From: Hymenobacter metallilatus
GTDB taxonomy: Bacteria > Bacteroidota > Bacteroidia > Cytophagales > Hymenobacteraceae
Direction of reading: 5' to 3'
Length of the DNA: 64,000 bases
Assembly (NCBI RefSeq): GCF_003944705.1
Contig: NZ_RWIS01000001.1
Span: 248,001 to 312,000, forward strand
The notes below the pieces were generated by a model. The model saw only the letters and a program-made list of their open reading frames with translations, had not been told where the DNA came from and ran no database searches. Both the position numbers and the translations under genes were made by a program. Below, piece by piece: positions 41,001 to 48,667 of the stretch (positions within the stretch are counted from its first letter, which is position 1; the number at the start of each line of letters is the position of its first letter).

Positions 41001-41623
41001 GGGTAGCTACCACCCAACTACTGCGCCAGCACCCGGACACGATACGGGCGGCTACCCCAGTAGTAGCCCTGACGGCCCACGCCATGCAGGGAGAAGCGGA
41101 GCGTTACCGAGAGGCCGGCCTGAATGCGTACCTCTCCAAACCCTTCCGCGAAGAAGCGCTATTCCGGACCATTACGGAGCTGCTTCATTCCGAAACGCAT
41201 TCCGCGTCTGCTCCCGCTGTTGTTCAGCAAACCGCCGCAACACCACCGCCTGTCCCGGTTCCTGCCTCGCAGGAGCCCCTGTACGACCTGGAAAACCTGC
41301 GGCGCATTACCGGCAACGACCTGGCATTTATCCGGCGGCTCATTGACCTGTTCATCAGCACTACTCCCCCGGTTGTTGCTGAAATGGAGCAGCACCTGGC
41401 TGCCCGGCAGCTGGAGCCGTTGGGAGCCGCCGCGCATCACCTCAAAAGCTCCATTGACGGCTTGCAGGTGCAGGCGCTACGGCCACTACTCCGCGAGCTG
41501 GAAGCCACCGCCTACGCCCCCGAAACTGCCGACTGGACCGTGCTGCAACGCCAGGTGGAGCAGGTCCGGCTGATTGCGGACGAGGTAATCGGGCAGCTCC
41601 GGCAGGAATTTCCGGAGCAATGA
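38024..41623 (+). CDS. multi-PAS hybrid sensor histidine kinase with receiver and HPt domains
   Basis: 1199 residues. A coiled coil (about 15-45) and five PAS/PAC segments (around 50-160, 165-265, 280-405, 410-540, 550-670) precede the HisKA domain (phosphorylated His695 in NMSHEIRTPMNG), an HATPase domain (to about 910, with DTGIGISEGQL and GSGLGLSISRGL), a receiver (about 940-1055, Asp985 in VVLMDIQMPGMDG) and a C-terminal HPt domain (about 1085-1180, His1138 in AAHHLKSS). This allows a full intramolecular phosphorelay whose HPt could pass phosphate to the NtrC-type regulator upstream. There is no membrane segment, so the signal is probably cytoplasmic. Confidence 0.93.
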   Translation: MSSISQRTWGRQLRHAQRLWRDAQQSCAEAQQQLAELRARSQASAAQASALLQTMTTAILAENQDHVVTLINQRMCDLFLLPGSPAEYLGQQSARLHTSCELLEDASGVRQQNARVITAQERSSGLLLRLRDGRIVQQDYLPVVQNGVTVLHIWSYEDVTEQQLAQRRVQELSQLTEQSPQPTIRFNRQAEALYANPAAAPVLAALAHPDEAPCRQRIQQEIQKALASGGPHTVELRLGDEFYLWTIAPLPVEQEANLYLTTITERRRAEAELLRNQLFTARINDTVPNIVFIYDLRTNSLKYCNKQVGPVLGYTAEEALSMGSHMAQQLLHPDDWLISQNKASHRHRMKDGEVMTSEYRFRHRDGSWRWLSLKSTCFTRLPNGRVWQLVGSASDVTERRETEEQLRQSRLFVERITHTTPNLIYIYDTVAQANIYCNRFVETMLGYSEKELQQMGSSMISNLMPPQEARRLQQHFEEVTRCTDGEILHLEYFLYHRNGSIRWLRISNTPFARDETGSVTQIVGSAEDITRWKIADEQRRSANRRLAEQNRLFRQVIDTVPNLIYLKDEDGNYILANQATAQLYSLSNEALLQTPAAELLNNFPDLRRHSLQDEQVLRTQQEVDLEDTFTDAQGQLRWFRTVKRPFVLADGTVQVLGVDNDITELKNTEQALQQAKEVAEQNAQARQTFLTNMSHEIRTPMNGIMGLAELLTKTPLSQEQRHYLHHIRHSAENLLVVINDILDMAQLGAGRVRVEAVPFELQEVLKACCQALIPKATEKGITLRLQLPAAGGPTWVLGDPYRLRQVLLNLLSNAIKFTDKGQILLVCRQVGAAAELAHYQFSVMDTGIGISEGQLQQLFEPFTQASASTAREYGGSGLGLSISRGLVELLGGTLTAESRLHYGSTFRFTLPFASVPPPASEPTPPAPDYQLLKGRRVLLTEDNPVNQLLVQVMLKGWGMEVDTASSGQEALLLFRQHTYDVVLMDIQMPGMDGVATTQLLRQHPDTIRAATPVVALTAHAMQGEAERYREAGLNAYLSKPFREEALFRTITELLHSETHSASAPAVVQQTAATPPPVPVPASQEPLYDLENLRRITGNDLAFIRRLIDLFISTTPPVVAEMEQHLAARQLEPLGAAAHHLKSSIDGLQVQALRPLLRELEATAYAPETADWTVLQRQVEQVRLIADEVIGQLRQEFPEQ

Positions 41624-41657
41624 GGCTACCTTGCTCCGTCCTTGTGCAGCCTACGTC

Positions 41658-42737
41658 ATGATTCCCAACGGTGTACCCGCTTCCACCCCCCGCACCACCG
41701 ATACGCTCGTTATTGGCGCTGGCCAGGCCGGGCTGGCCGCGGCCTACTACCTGCAGCAGCACGGCACGGCCTGCCTGCTGCTGGATGAGCGCCCCGCGGT
41801 AGGGCACTTATGGGCCACGCGCTACGATTCTTTGCGGCTGTTCTCCCCGGCCTGGGCCAGCCGCTTACCAGGGTTGCCCTGGCCGGGGCGGGCCCTGCGC
41901 TACCCCACGGCCCAGGAAGCGGCGGCCTACCTGCAGGACTATGCCCGGCACTTTGGGTTTGCCATTGAGCACAACCAGCGCGTACAGCTGGTACAACCCA
42001 CCGCTGGTGGCTACCACACCCACACGGCCAGCGGCCAGCAGTACCTGTCGCGGCGGATAATTGTGTGCACGGGCCCTTATACTACACCCACCATTCCGGC
42101 CTTTGCAGCTGATCTGGAACCGGGCGTGCAGCAAATGCACAGCAGCCACTATCAACGGCCTCAGCAAGTAGCTGGTACCGGCCCGGTAGCCGTGGTGGGC
42201 AGCGGCAACTCGGCCCTGCAGATTGCCGCCGACCTGGCAGCCACCGGCCGGCCGGTGTTCGTGGCCTTCGACGAGAAAACGCCGGCTACTCCCAACAATA
42301 CCGCCATGTGGCTGCTACTGCTGGGTACCGGTATACTGGAGGCCAGCCGCACGAGCTGGCTGGGGCGCTTCATGCGGAGCCAGCCAGAGCCCGTAGTTCG
42401 CCAGGACCTGCAGCGGCTGCGCAAGTTGGCCAATGTGCAGTTTATTGGCCGGGCACTGGCTACCAGCGGGCCGGACAGTCTGCGGGGGAAGCTGGCTACC
42501 ACCGCCCCGCTGGAGGCGGTGCTCTGGGCCACAGGCTACGCTCCTGCCTATTCCTGGCTGCAGGTGCCGGGGGCACTTACCGCGTCCGGCGAGCCAGTGC
42601 AGCAGCAAGGAATGAGTCTGGCGCCGGGGTTGGCCTTCCTGGGGCTGCCCTGGCAGCGCAACCGGCGCTCCGCCTTAATGGGTGGGGCCGCTGCCGATGC
42701 CCGGCACGTGGTACGGTGCCTGCTGAAAAGCACATAA
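41658..42737 (+). CDS. FAD/NAD(P)-dependent oxidoreductase (flavin monooxygenase-like, CzcO type)
   Basis: 359 residues. The FAD Rossmann motif is TLVIGAGQAGLAAAYYL, then GHLWATRYDSLRLFSPAW, a second dinucleotide motif VAVVGSGNSALQIAADLA for NAD(P)H, and a closing AVLWATGYAP. This two-Rossmann arrangement is that of class B-like flavin monooxygenases (CzcO/YUCCA group). It lies 34 bp after the hybrid kinase and upstream of the polyketide cluster, but with another transcription unit between. The substrate is unknown. ATG 41658 is chosen over TTG 41631. Confidence 0.85.
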   Translation: MIPNGVPASTPRTTDTLVIGAGQAGLAAAYYLQQHGTACLLLDERPAVGHLWATRYDSLRLFSPAWASRLPGLPWPGRALRYPTAQEAAAYLQDYARHFGFAIEHNQRVQLVQPTAGGYHTHTASGQQYLSRRIIVCTGPYTTPTIPAFAADLEPGVQQMHSSHYQRPQQVAGTGPVAVVGSGNSALQIAADLAATGRPVFVAFDEKTPATPNNTAMWLLLLGTGILEASRTSWLGRFMRSQPEPVVRQDLQRLRKLANVQFIGRALATSGPDSLRGKLATTAPLEAVLWATGYAPAYSWLQVPGALTASGEPVQQQGMSLAPGLAFLGLPWQRNRRSALMGGAAADARHVVRCLLKST

Positions 42738-42857
42738 TTATACTGCAACTTCGGGCCGTGTGCCAGTGTTATAGAGGAGTGCAGCTACTGTACGGACGCA
42801 CTATTTCAGTGTATGGCCTCGTTGCAGAGTTGTTTCTCGCTCTTAATTCTTTTTTGT

Positions 42858-42977
42858 ATGACGCTGCTAATCTTCCTTGGAATTGCTGTGGCTACGGCCT
42901 TACTCACACTCGATACGGTACGTAACCTGAAAGATACGCTCCAGCCCATTCCGGTGCGGGCCCGAAATAAACGCTAA
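42858..42977 (+). CDS. 39-residue membrane peptide
   Basis: ATG 42858 to TAA 42977 encodes a peptide with one hydrophobic helix (LLIFLGIAVATALLTL), then TVRNLKDTL and a basic end (VRARNKR). Positive-inside reasoning places the C-terminus in the cytoplasm. A clean terminator follows 20 nt after the stop, which supports a real short transcript. The family is not recognised. Confidence 0.5.
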   Translation: MTLLIFLGIAVATALLTLDTVRNLKDTLQPIPVRARNKR

Positions 42978-42997
42978 TTCGTCTGTTTCCGGACGGG

Positions 42998-43030
42998 AAA
43001 CGCCTCCTTAACCAGGAGGCGTTTTTTATT
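42998..43030 (+). terminator. terminator of the small membrane peptide gene
   Basis: Stem AAACGCCTCC/GGAGGCGTTT with a 7-nt loop followed by TTTTTATTT. Confidence 0.85.
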
Positions 43031-43052
43031 TCTTTCCTACTGAAATACGCAC

Positions 43053-43082
43053 AAAAAAAGAGCAGCACTCGGGCTGCTCTTC
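43053..43082 (-). terminator. terminator of the short T9SS protein gene
   Basis: On the minus strand AAGAGCAGCCCGAGTGCTGCTCTT is followed by seven T, 30 nt after the stop at 43112. Confidence 0.85.
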
Positions 43083-43111
43083 TGAAGTATATCCACTGGG
43101 GAAAGAACCAT

Positions 43112-43492
43112 TTACCGGATTACCAGTTTTCGCATCTCACTGGCGTTGTCTGATTCCAGACGCACATAGTAGAGGCCGTTGGCAAACTTACTCAGGTCCA
43201 GGGTACGGGTGTACCGTTCATTTAGCTCCGTGAGCGTTTCGCGGTACATCACCGTTCCAATTACGTTCAGAACGCGCAGCTCTATTTTGCGGCCCTCAAA
43301 CCCATTAATGGCAATATGAACGATACCAGTGCTGGGATTAGGATACACCAGCAATGCCCGCTCCTCACTGGCTGCCCGGGCGGCTACTGCCGGGCGGGGC
43401 GAAGCTCCCTGGGCCAGCGCCGGACGGGGGCTGCCGTGCAGGCCGGTAGCCAGAAATAGTAATAAAGAAAAAATGCGTAGGCGTTGCATCAT
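43112..43492 (-). CDS. short secreted protein consisting mostly of a T9SS sorting domain
   Basis: 126 residues: a signal peptide (about 1-28, ending ALAQG), a short Ala/Arg/Pro linker (29-45), then a complete type A sorting domain (VYPNPSTGIVHIAI, ELRVLNVIGTVMYRETL, FANGLYYVRLESDNASEMRKLVI). There is hardly any cargo domain, so it is either a minimal surface protein or a remnant that lost its N-terminal module. The start may be either ATG of an ATGATG pair. Confidence 0.75.
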   Translation of the reverse strand: MMQRLRIFSLLLFLATGLHGSPRPALAQGASPRPAVAARAASEERALLVYPNPSTGIVHIAINGFEGRKIELRVLNVIGTVMYRETLTELNERYTRTLDLSKFANGLYYVRLESDNASEMRKLVIR

Positions 43493-43667
43493 AGAATACG
43501 TTAAGTGGGTGGGAATTATGCCCGAACGGAATATGCAATAACGGCGGACAGCGGGTTAGGTTTTACAAAAATACGACGCTAAACGAGTAAGCCAGCGGAA
43601 TATAATTCATCTTCGATAAAACAAATCATTTTCTCTTCGTTTTCACCGATTTAGCCGTTAAAATAAG

Positions 43668-44786
43668 TTGGACGTTGTCATTATCGGCGGGGGCTTGGGC
43701 GGGTTGTGTGCCGCCCTGGATTTGCGGCAGCGTGGCCACGCGGTGCTGGTGGTGGAGCGGCAGCAGTATCCGTTTCATCGGGTGTGCGGCGAGTACATAT
43801 CCAACGAGGTGCTGCCCTACCTGCACCGGCTGGACGCGGCCCCCACTCCGCTCAACCCGGCCCGCATTACCCGGCTGCAGGTAAGCTCCCCGGCCGGGCG
43901 GCAGCTAGCGGCCTCCCTGCCGCTGGGCGGATTTGGCGTGAGCCGCTACGCATTGGATTATTTCCTGTACCAGCGGGCCGTGCAGGCCGGGGTGGAGGTG
44001 CGGCAGCAGGCCACCGTTACGCACGTAGCTTTCGATGCCGCCCGTGGGGAGCACACCGTAACGCTGGCCGATGGTGCCACTCTCCGGGCCCGGGTGGTGC
44101 TGGGGGCTTATGGCAAACGCAGTAGTCTGGACCGGCAGTTTGCCCGGCCGTTTTTCAGCCAACGCTCCCCTTACCTGGGCGTAAAGTACCACCTGCGCTA
44201 CCCCAGTATGCCCCGCGACCTGATAGCGCTGCACAACTTTGCGGATGGCTACGCCGGTATTTCGGCCATTGAGGACGATAAGTACTGTTTCTGTTACCTC
44301 ACCACCCGCCGCAACCTGAAAGCCCACGGCACCATTCCGCAGCTTGAGGCGCAGGTGCTGGCCCGTAACCCGCGGCTGCGGCACATTCTGGAAACGGCCG
44401 AGCAGCTGTACCCGAAGCCGGAAGTCATCAACGAAATTTCCTTCGCCCCCAAAACCTGCCTCGAAGACCACGTGCTGCTGTGCGGCGACGCCGCCGGCCT
44501 GATTACGCCTTTGTGCGGCAATGGCATGGCCATGGCCATCCACGGCGCCAGCCTGGCCGCCGAGCAGGTACATGGGTTTTTGCGGGGCCGCCTCACCCGT
44601 CCGGCCCTGGAGGCCACCTATACTGCCGACTGGCACCGCCACTTCGGGATCCGCCTGCGCACCGGGCGGGCCGTACAGCAGCTGTTTGGGCAACCCGTGC
44701 TGAGTGAGCTGGCAGTGAACGGCCTGCGCCTGTGGCCGGCGGCGGTGCGGCAGCTGGTGCGGCGCACCCACGGGCAGCCGTTTTAG
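43668..44786 (+). CDS. FAD-dependent monooxygenase / geranylgeranyl-reductase-like flavoprotein
   Basis: 372 residues. FAD-binding VVIIGGGLGGLCAALDLRQRG at the N-terminus, then PFHRVCGEYIS, and the second FAD motif VLLCGDAAGLITPLCGNGMAMAIHGA typical of the UbiH/GGR group. It starts the set with the type III PKS and methyltransferase, so it most likely hydroxylates the polyketide-derived aromatic ring, as SrsC does in Streptomyces phenolic lipids; this is inferred from context. The start is TTG 43668, directly before the FAD motif, with no in-frame ATG nearby. Confidence 0.82.
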   Translation: MDVVIIGGGLGGLCAALDLRQRGHAVLVVERQQYPFHRVCGEYISNEVLPYLHRLDAAPTPLNPARITRLQVSSPAGRQLAASLPLGGFGVSRYALDYFLYQRAVQAGVEVRQQATVTHVAFDAARGEHTVTLADGATLRARVVLGAYGKRSSLDRQFARPFFSQRSPYLGVKYHLRYPSMPRDLIALHNFADGYAGISAIEDDKYCFCYLTTRRNLKAHGTIPQLEAQVLARNPRLRHILETAEQLYPKPEVINEISFAPKTCLEDHVLLCGDAAGLITPLCGNGMAMAIHGASLAAEQVHGFLRGRLTRPALEATYTADWHRHFGIRLRTGRAVQQLFGQPVLSELAVNGLRLWPAAVRQLVRRTHGQPF

Positions 44787-44884
44787 CCGAGGAGTCCCGT
44801 CCGGCGCCCCAGGAAAAAATAGTCAGCAGCCAATCCCGAAAACCTGTAACCCGGGCATTGGCTTTTTTACGTAAACTGCCTCTG

Positions 44885-46066
44885 ATGAGTAGTTACCTGT
44901 GTGCCATTGGCACAGCCAACCCGCCCCACCGTATCCCTCAATTGCAGATTGCCGATTTCATGGCCAGCGCCTTGGAGCTGGACGAAGCCGGTACGCGCCG
45001 GCTGCGGGCCTTGTACCGGGTATCGGGCATTGAGCAGCGCTATACCGTGCTGCCGGATTACGGCCGCTCCAACGGGCAGTTTGAGTTTTTTCCGAACTCA
45101 CCGGGCCTGGAGCCCTTTCCGGGGGTAGGCCAGCGCATGGCCGCCTACCGCCGCTACGCCCTGCCGCTGTCGGTACAGGCTGTGCAGGACTGCCTGCGCC
45201 AACTGCCGGAAGTTGAGGTTGGCTCCATCACCCACCTGATTACGGTGAGCTGCACGGGCATGTACGCGCCGGGGCTGGATATTGAGCTGGTGGCCGCCCT
45301 GGGGCTGCCGGGCCACGTGCAGCGCACCTGCGTGAATTTTATGGGCTGCTACGCGGCCGTGAACGGCCTGAAACTAGCCCATGCCTTCTGCCAGGCCACG
45401 CCCACGGCGCGGGTGCTACTAGTGTGCACCGAGCTATGCACCCTGCACTTCCAGAAAAGCCACGAGGACGACCACCTGGTTTCCAACGCCCTGTTCGGCG
45501 ACGGGGCTGCCGCCGTGCTGGTACAGGGTCAGCCAGCCGCTACGGGTCCGAGCCTGGCGCTTACGGCTTTCCACTGCGGCCTGGAGCCCGACGGGCACGC
45601 CGATATGGCCTGGCACATCAACAACTTCGGGTTTGAGATGACGCTGTCGTCGTATGTGCCGCGCATGATTCAGCAGGGAATCGGGCAGCTTACCCAGCGC
45701 CTGCTGGCCGATTTGCCGGTGCAGCTGACCGACATCCGGGCGTTTGCCATTCATCCGGGCGGGCGCAAAATCCTGGAGTCCATCGAGCAGGCGCTGGGCC
45801 TCACCGCCCACGACAACCGCTTCGCCTACCAAGTGCTGCGCAACTACGGCAACATGTCGTCGGCGACGGTGCTGTACGTGCTGCGGGACTTACTCCGCAC
45901 GCTTACCCCCGCCGATGCTGATGCCCCGGTGCTCAGCTTCGCCTTCGGCCCCGGCCTTACCCTGGAAGCCATGCTGCTGACGGTAGTGTATGAGGGCAAG
46001 GTGGAAATTGTGCGGAATACGGAAGATGTGGAGAATGTACAGAACGTGGCGGTGCTTTCATCCTGA
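44885..46066 (+). CDS. type III polyketide synthase (chalcone-synthase-like)
   Basis: 393 residues. The thiolase-fold triad is present: Cys155 in NFMGCYAAVNG, His290 in AIHPGG and Asn323 in NYGNMSSAT; other family blocks are SCTGMYAPGLD and FGDGAAAVLV. It condenses malonyl-CoA units on an acyl starter to give an alkylresorcinol- or alkylpyrone-type product. The last 21 residues (from VEIVRNTEDVENV) come from a 9-nt tandem repeat and are unlikely to be catalytic. ATG 44885 starts the domain; 98 bp separate it from the flavoprotein gene. Confidence 0.92.
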   Translation: MSSYLCAIGTANPPHRIPQLQIADFMASALELDEAGTRRLRALYRVSGIEQRYTVLPDYGRSNGQFEFFPNSPGLEPFPGVGQRMAAYRRYALPLSVQAVQDCLRQLPEVEVGSITHLITVSCTGMYAPGLDIELVAALGLPGHVQRTCVNFMGCYAAVNGLKLAHAFCQATPTARVLLVCTELCTLHFQKSHEDDHLVSNALFGDGAAAVLVQGQPAATGPSLALTAFHCGLEPDGHADMAWHINNFGFEMTLSSYVPRMIQQGIGQLTQRLLADLPVQLTDIRAFAIHPGGRKILESIEQALGLTAHDNRFAYQVLRNYGNMSSATVLYVLRDLLRTLTPADADAPVLSFAFGPGLTLEAMLLTVVYEGKVEIVRNTEDVENVQNVAVLSS

Positions 46067-46205
46067 GCAGCACGCAGGACCTTGCCACGTTGAAACATCA
46101 ACCAGACTAACGAGGCACTTCGTCCGCGGAGCATCTTCCTAAATGGGCGCCGGACGGAGAAGGACAGCACCGCCATATTCCGCATATTTTCCACATTACG
46201 CACAT
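46008..46205. repeat. composite repeat: 9-mer tandem arms around a TCATCCTGAG element
   Basis: Left part (46013-46060) is built of 9-nt units like GTGCGGAAT/GTGGAGAAT/GTACAGAAC and encodes the PKS tail; the right part (46152-46200) has the same units inverted (ATTCCGCAT/ATTTTCCAC/ATTACGCAC). Between them is a degenerate copy of the TCATCCTGAGC...AGGACCTT repeat seen at 2645. It separates the PKS and methyltransferase genes. Confidence 0.7.
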
Positions 46206-46215
46206 TAAGAGTTTC

Positions 46216-46923
46216 ATGCCCGACTTTCGCGTCCGTGCTACTGAACCAGAGCTGATGGACGACCTGACGCTGGCCTCGGATGAGCTGCGGCAGAACCTCG
46301 ACGAGCTGGAAACCATCAATACCTGGCTGGGTGGCTACGCGCCGGTGCTGGATGCCCTGGCCCGGCTGCAACCCCGGTTTCCGGAGGGCCGCCCCCTCCG
46401 CATAGCCGACCTGGGCAGCGGCGGCGGCGACACGCTGCGGCAGATTGCCCGATGGGCCCGCCGCCGGGGCGTGGCCGTGGAGCTGACCGGCGTTGATGCC
46501 AACGCTTTCATGCTGCAATACGCCGCCAGCAAAAGCCGGCAGCACCCGGAAATCCGCTTTCAGCAGGCCGATATTTTCTCGCCGGAGTTTCAGCGGCAGC
46601 CCTTCGATATTCTCACGGCCAGCTTGTTCTGCCATCATTTCCCGGACGAGCAGCTGGCACTCATGCTGGCCCAGTGGCACCGGCAGGCCGGGCTGGCCGT
46701 CATCGTGAACGATTTGCACCGCCACCCGCTGGCCTACTACAGCATCTGGGGGCTCACGCGGCTGCTGGGCGGCTCCCGGCTGGTTCGTCACGATGCGCCC
46801 TTGTCGGTGGCCCGGGCCTTCAACCGCCCCGACTGGCGGCGGCTGCTACACCATGCTGGCATCCGGACGTACCAGCTGCGCTGGCGCTGGGCCTTCCGGT
46901 GGCAGCTGATTGTTGATTGTTGA
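46216..46923 (+). CDS. SAM-dependent methyltransferase
   Basis: 235 residues, class I Rossmann fold: motif I IADLGSGGGDTLRQI (about 63-77), acidic end of strand 2 in TGVDANAFML, and ILTASLFCHHFPDEQL as motif post-II. Placed directly after the type III PKS, it probably methylates the hydroxylated ring of the product (compare SrsB), an inference from context. The last four residues and the stop codon lie in a GTTGATT tandem repeat, so the true ancestral C-terminus may have been altered. Confidence 0.85.
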   Translation: MPDFRVRATEPELMDDLTLASDELRQNLDELETINTWLGGYAPVLDALARLQPRFPEGRPLRIADLGSGGGDTLRQIARWARRRGVAVELTGVDANAFMLQYAASKSRQHPEIRFQQADIFSPEFQRQPFDILTASLFCHHFPDEQLALMLAQWHRQAGLAVIVNDLHRHPLAYYSIWGLTRLLGGSRLVRHDAPLSVARAFNRPDWRRLLHHAGIRTYQLRWRWAFRWQLIVDC

Positions 46924-46935
46924 TTGTTGATTGTG
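46909..46935. repeat. GTTGATT tandem repeat at the methyltransferase stop
   Basis: Four near-perfect 7-mer units ATTGTTG. The TGA stop of the methyltransferase lies inside it. Confidence 0.8.
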
Positions 46936-46998
46936 CTGTGATCCTGCGCGGCAGCCACGCGAAACCTCTTACTTTCAATCTGGCAAACTCGCCTTTCT

Positions 46999-47433
46999 AT
47001 GGTTCCGCACGGCCTGGCTCGCTTCTTTCTGTTGTTGCTGGGCAATGGCTACCTGGGCAGCCTGTGCGCGCTGGATGCGGCTGAATACCAACATCAGTAC
47101 CAGACTTACGGGCTGGTTGCCCAGGACGATTGGTGGGTGCTGGAGAATCTGACGCTGCAAGTGGGCCTGCGTATGGATTACCAGCGGCCGTATCCCCAGT
47201 ACCTGGGTGAAGGTAGCCGGCGGGGGCGCGGCTTCTGGCTGCTGGGGGTGCTGGGCGAGAAAATCTTTGCCCCGCATTTTTCGGTGGTACTCAACGTGGA
47301 GAATTTCCTTGACGTGCGCCAGACCCGATTTGAGCCCGTGGTACTCGGGCCGCCCACTGCACCCACGTTCCGGCCGCTCTATGCTCCTCTGGATGGTATT
47401 GTAGGCAACGTGGCCCTGAAAATTACGCTCTGA
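46999..47433 (+). pseudogene. remnant of a TonB-dependent receptor
   Basis: The 144-residue frame carries two recognisable pieces of a TonB-dependent receptor barrel: GLVAQDDWWVLENLTLQVGLRMDY (mid-barrel motif, here split by position 45-68) and a normal C-terminal end FSVVLNVENFLDVRQTRF...IVGNVALKITL. The plug and most of the barrel are absent, and the two pieces are joined by a short GRGFWLLGV stretch, so there is an N-terminal loss and an internal deletion. Its stop overlaps the ATG of the MFS gene, showing an old receptor-transporter operon. Confidence 0.7.
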
Positions 47434-48602
47434 TGGCCCGGCTTTCCTACCTCACCCGCGCCGTCTGGCTTCTCTCGCTCATCAGCCTTTTTACTGATCT
47501 GGCCAGCGAAATGCTTTACCCCGTGATGCCGCTTTACCTGCAAAGTATCGGTTTCTCGGTGGTGTTTATTGGGCTGCTGGAAGGCGTGGCCGAAGCTGCG
47601 GCCGGCCTGAGCAAGGGCTACTTCGGGCAGTGGAGCGACCGGCTGGGCCGGCGTGTGCCCTTTGTGCAGTGGGGCTACGGCCTGAGCACACTCAGCAAGC
47701 CACTGCTGGCGGTGCTGGCCACTCCGGCCGGGGTGCTGCTGGCCCGCACCCTGGACCGCCTGGGCAAAGGCCTGCGCACCGGAGCCCGGGACGCGCTGCT
47801 CTCGGACGAAACAACACCGGAAAATAAGGGCAAGGTGTTTGGCTTCCACCGCTCAGTAGACACGCTCGGGGCGGTGCTTGGCCCCATGGCCGCCTTGCTT
47901 TGGCTCGGGGCTCATCCGGGCCAGTTTAGGGCTTTGTTTCTGTGGGCCTTTGTACCGGGGGCGCTGGCGGTGGCCGTTGCCTTGCTGCTGCAGGAGCGGC
48001 CTGCTCCCGCTTCGTCCCGGCCGGTGCGGCCGTTCTGGGCCTCTTTTGGCTATTGGCGCGTAGCTCCACCTGCCTACCGGCGAGTAGTGGGGGCGCTGCT
48101 GGTGTTTGCCCTCTTCAACAGCTCCGATGCCTTTTTGCTACTGCTGGCCCGGCAGCGGGGCGTATCCGAAACGGGCGTTATCGGGCTCTATATTCTCTAC
48201 AATGCCGTGTACGTACTCAGCGCCTGGCCCCTGGGGCACCTGGCTGACCGGCTGGGCCCACGCCGGCTGCTGGTGGGGGGGCTACTGCTGTTTGCGGCCG
48301 TGTACGGTGGCGTAGCCCTGGCTCATTCCGGATGGACCTTTGTGGTACTGTTCGGCCTCTACGGCCTCTATGCGGCCAGTACTGAGGGGGTAGCCAAAGC
48401 CTGGGTAAGCAACCTGTGCGCCAAGTCGGATACCGGCGCGGCCCTGGGCACCTTCGGGGGCCTTGGGAGTTTGGCCGCCCTGGGAGCCAGCGTGGGCGCT
48501 GGCGCACTGTGGCAGGTGGCTGGGCCCGGCTGGACGTTTGGCATTGCGGCAGGGGTGGCCCTGAGCGTAGCCGTATTCCTGGCCCGAAGCCGCCCGTTGT
48601 AA
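47433..48602 (+). CDS. MFS transporter
   Basis: 389 residues with 11-12 hydrophobic helices. The loop 2-3 motif appears as GQWSDRLGRRVPFVQ and its repeat as GHLADRLGPRRLLVGG in the second half; ARTLDRLGKGLRTGARDALL marks the group of drug/nickel-resistance-like MFS proteins. It sits in the inner membrane. The ATG overlaps the stop of the TonB-receptor remnant by 1 nt (TGATG), so it may once have worked with that receptor in uptake, or now exports a product of the neighbouring polyketide genes; neither is proven. Confidence 0.88.
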   Translation: MARLSYLTRAVWLLSLISLFTDLASEMLYPVMPLYLQSIGFSVVFIGLLEGVAEAAAGLSKGYFGQWSDRLGRRVPFVQWGYGLSTLSKPLLAVLATPAGVLLARTLDRLGKGLRTGARDALLSDETTPENKGKVFGFHRSVDTLGAVLGPMAALLWLGAHPGQFRALFLWAFVPGALAVAVALLLQERPAPASSRPVRPFWASFGYWRVAPPAYRRVVGALLVFALFNSSDAFLLLLARQRGVSETGVIGLYILYNAVYVLSAWPLGHLADRLGPRRLLVGGLLLFAAVYGGVALAHSGWTFVVLFGLYGLYAASTEGVAKAWVSNLCAKSDTGAALGTFGGLGSLAALGASVGAGALWQVAGPGWTFGIAAGVALSVAVFLARSRPL

Positions 48603-48667
48603 TCCATACCTAAATACCAGCAAAGAATAAATCCAGGCCTCCTCCTGGCAGCCCCCTACCACTCTGT

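Noticed and set aside
46909..46935. Origin-type iterons
   Set aside because: The 7-mer GTTGATT array is short, alone and at a gene end, with no replication gene or DnaA boxes near.
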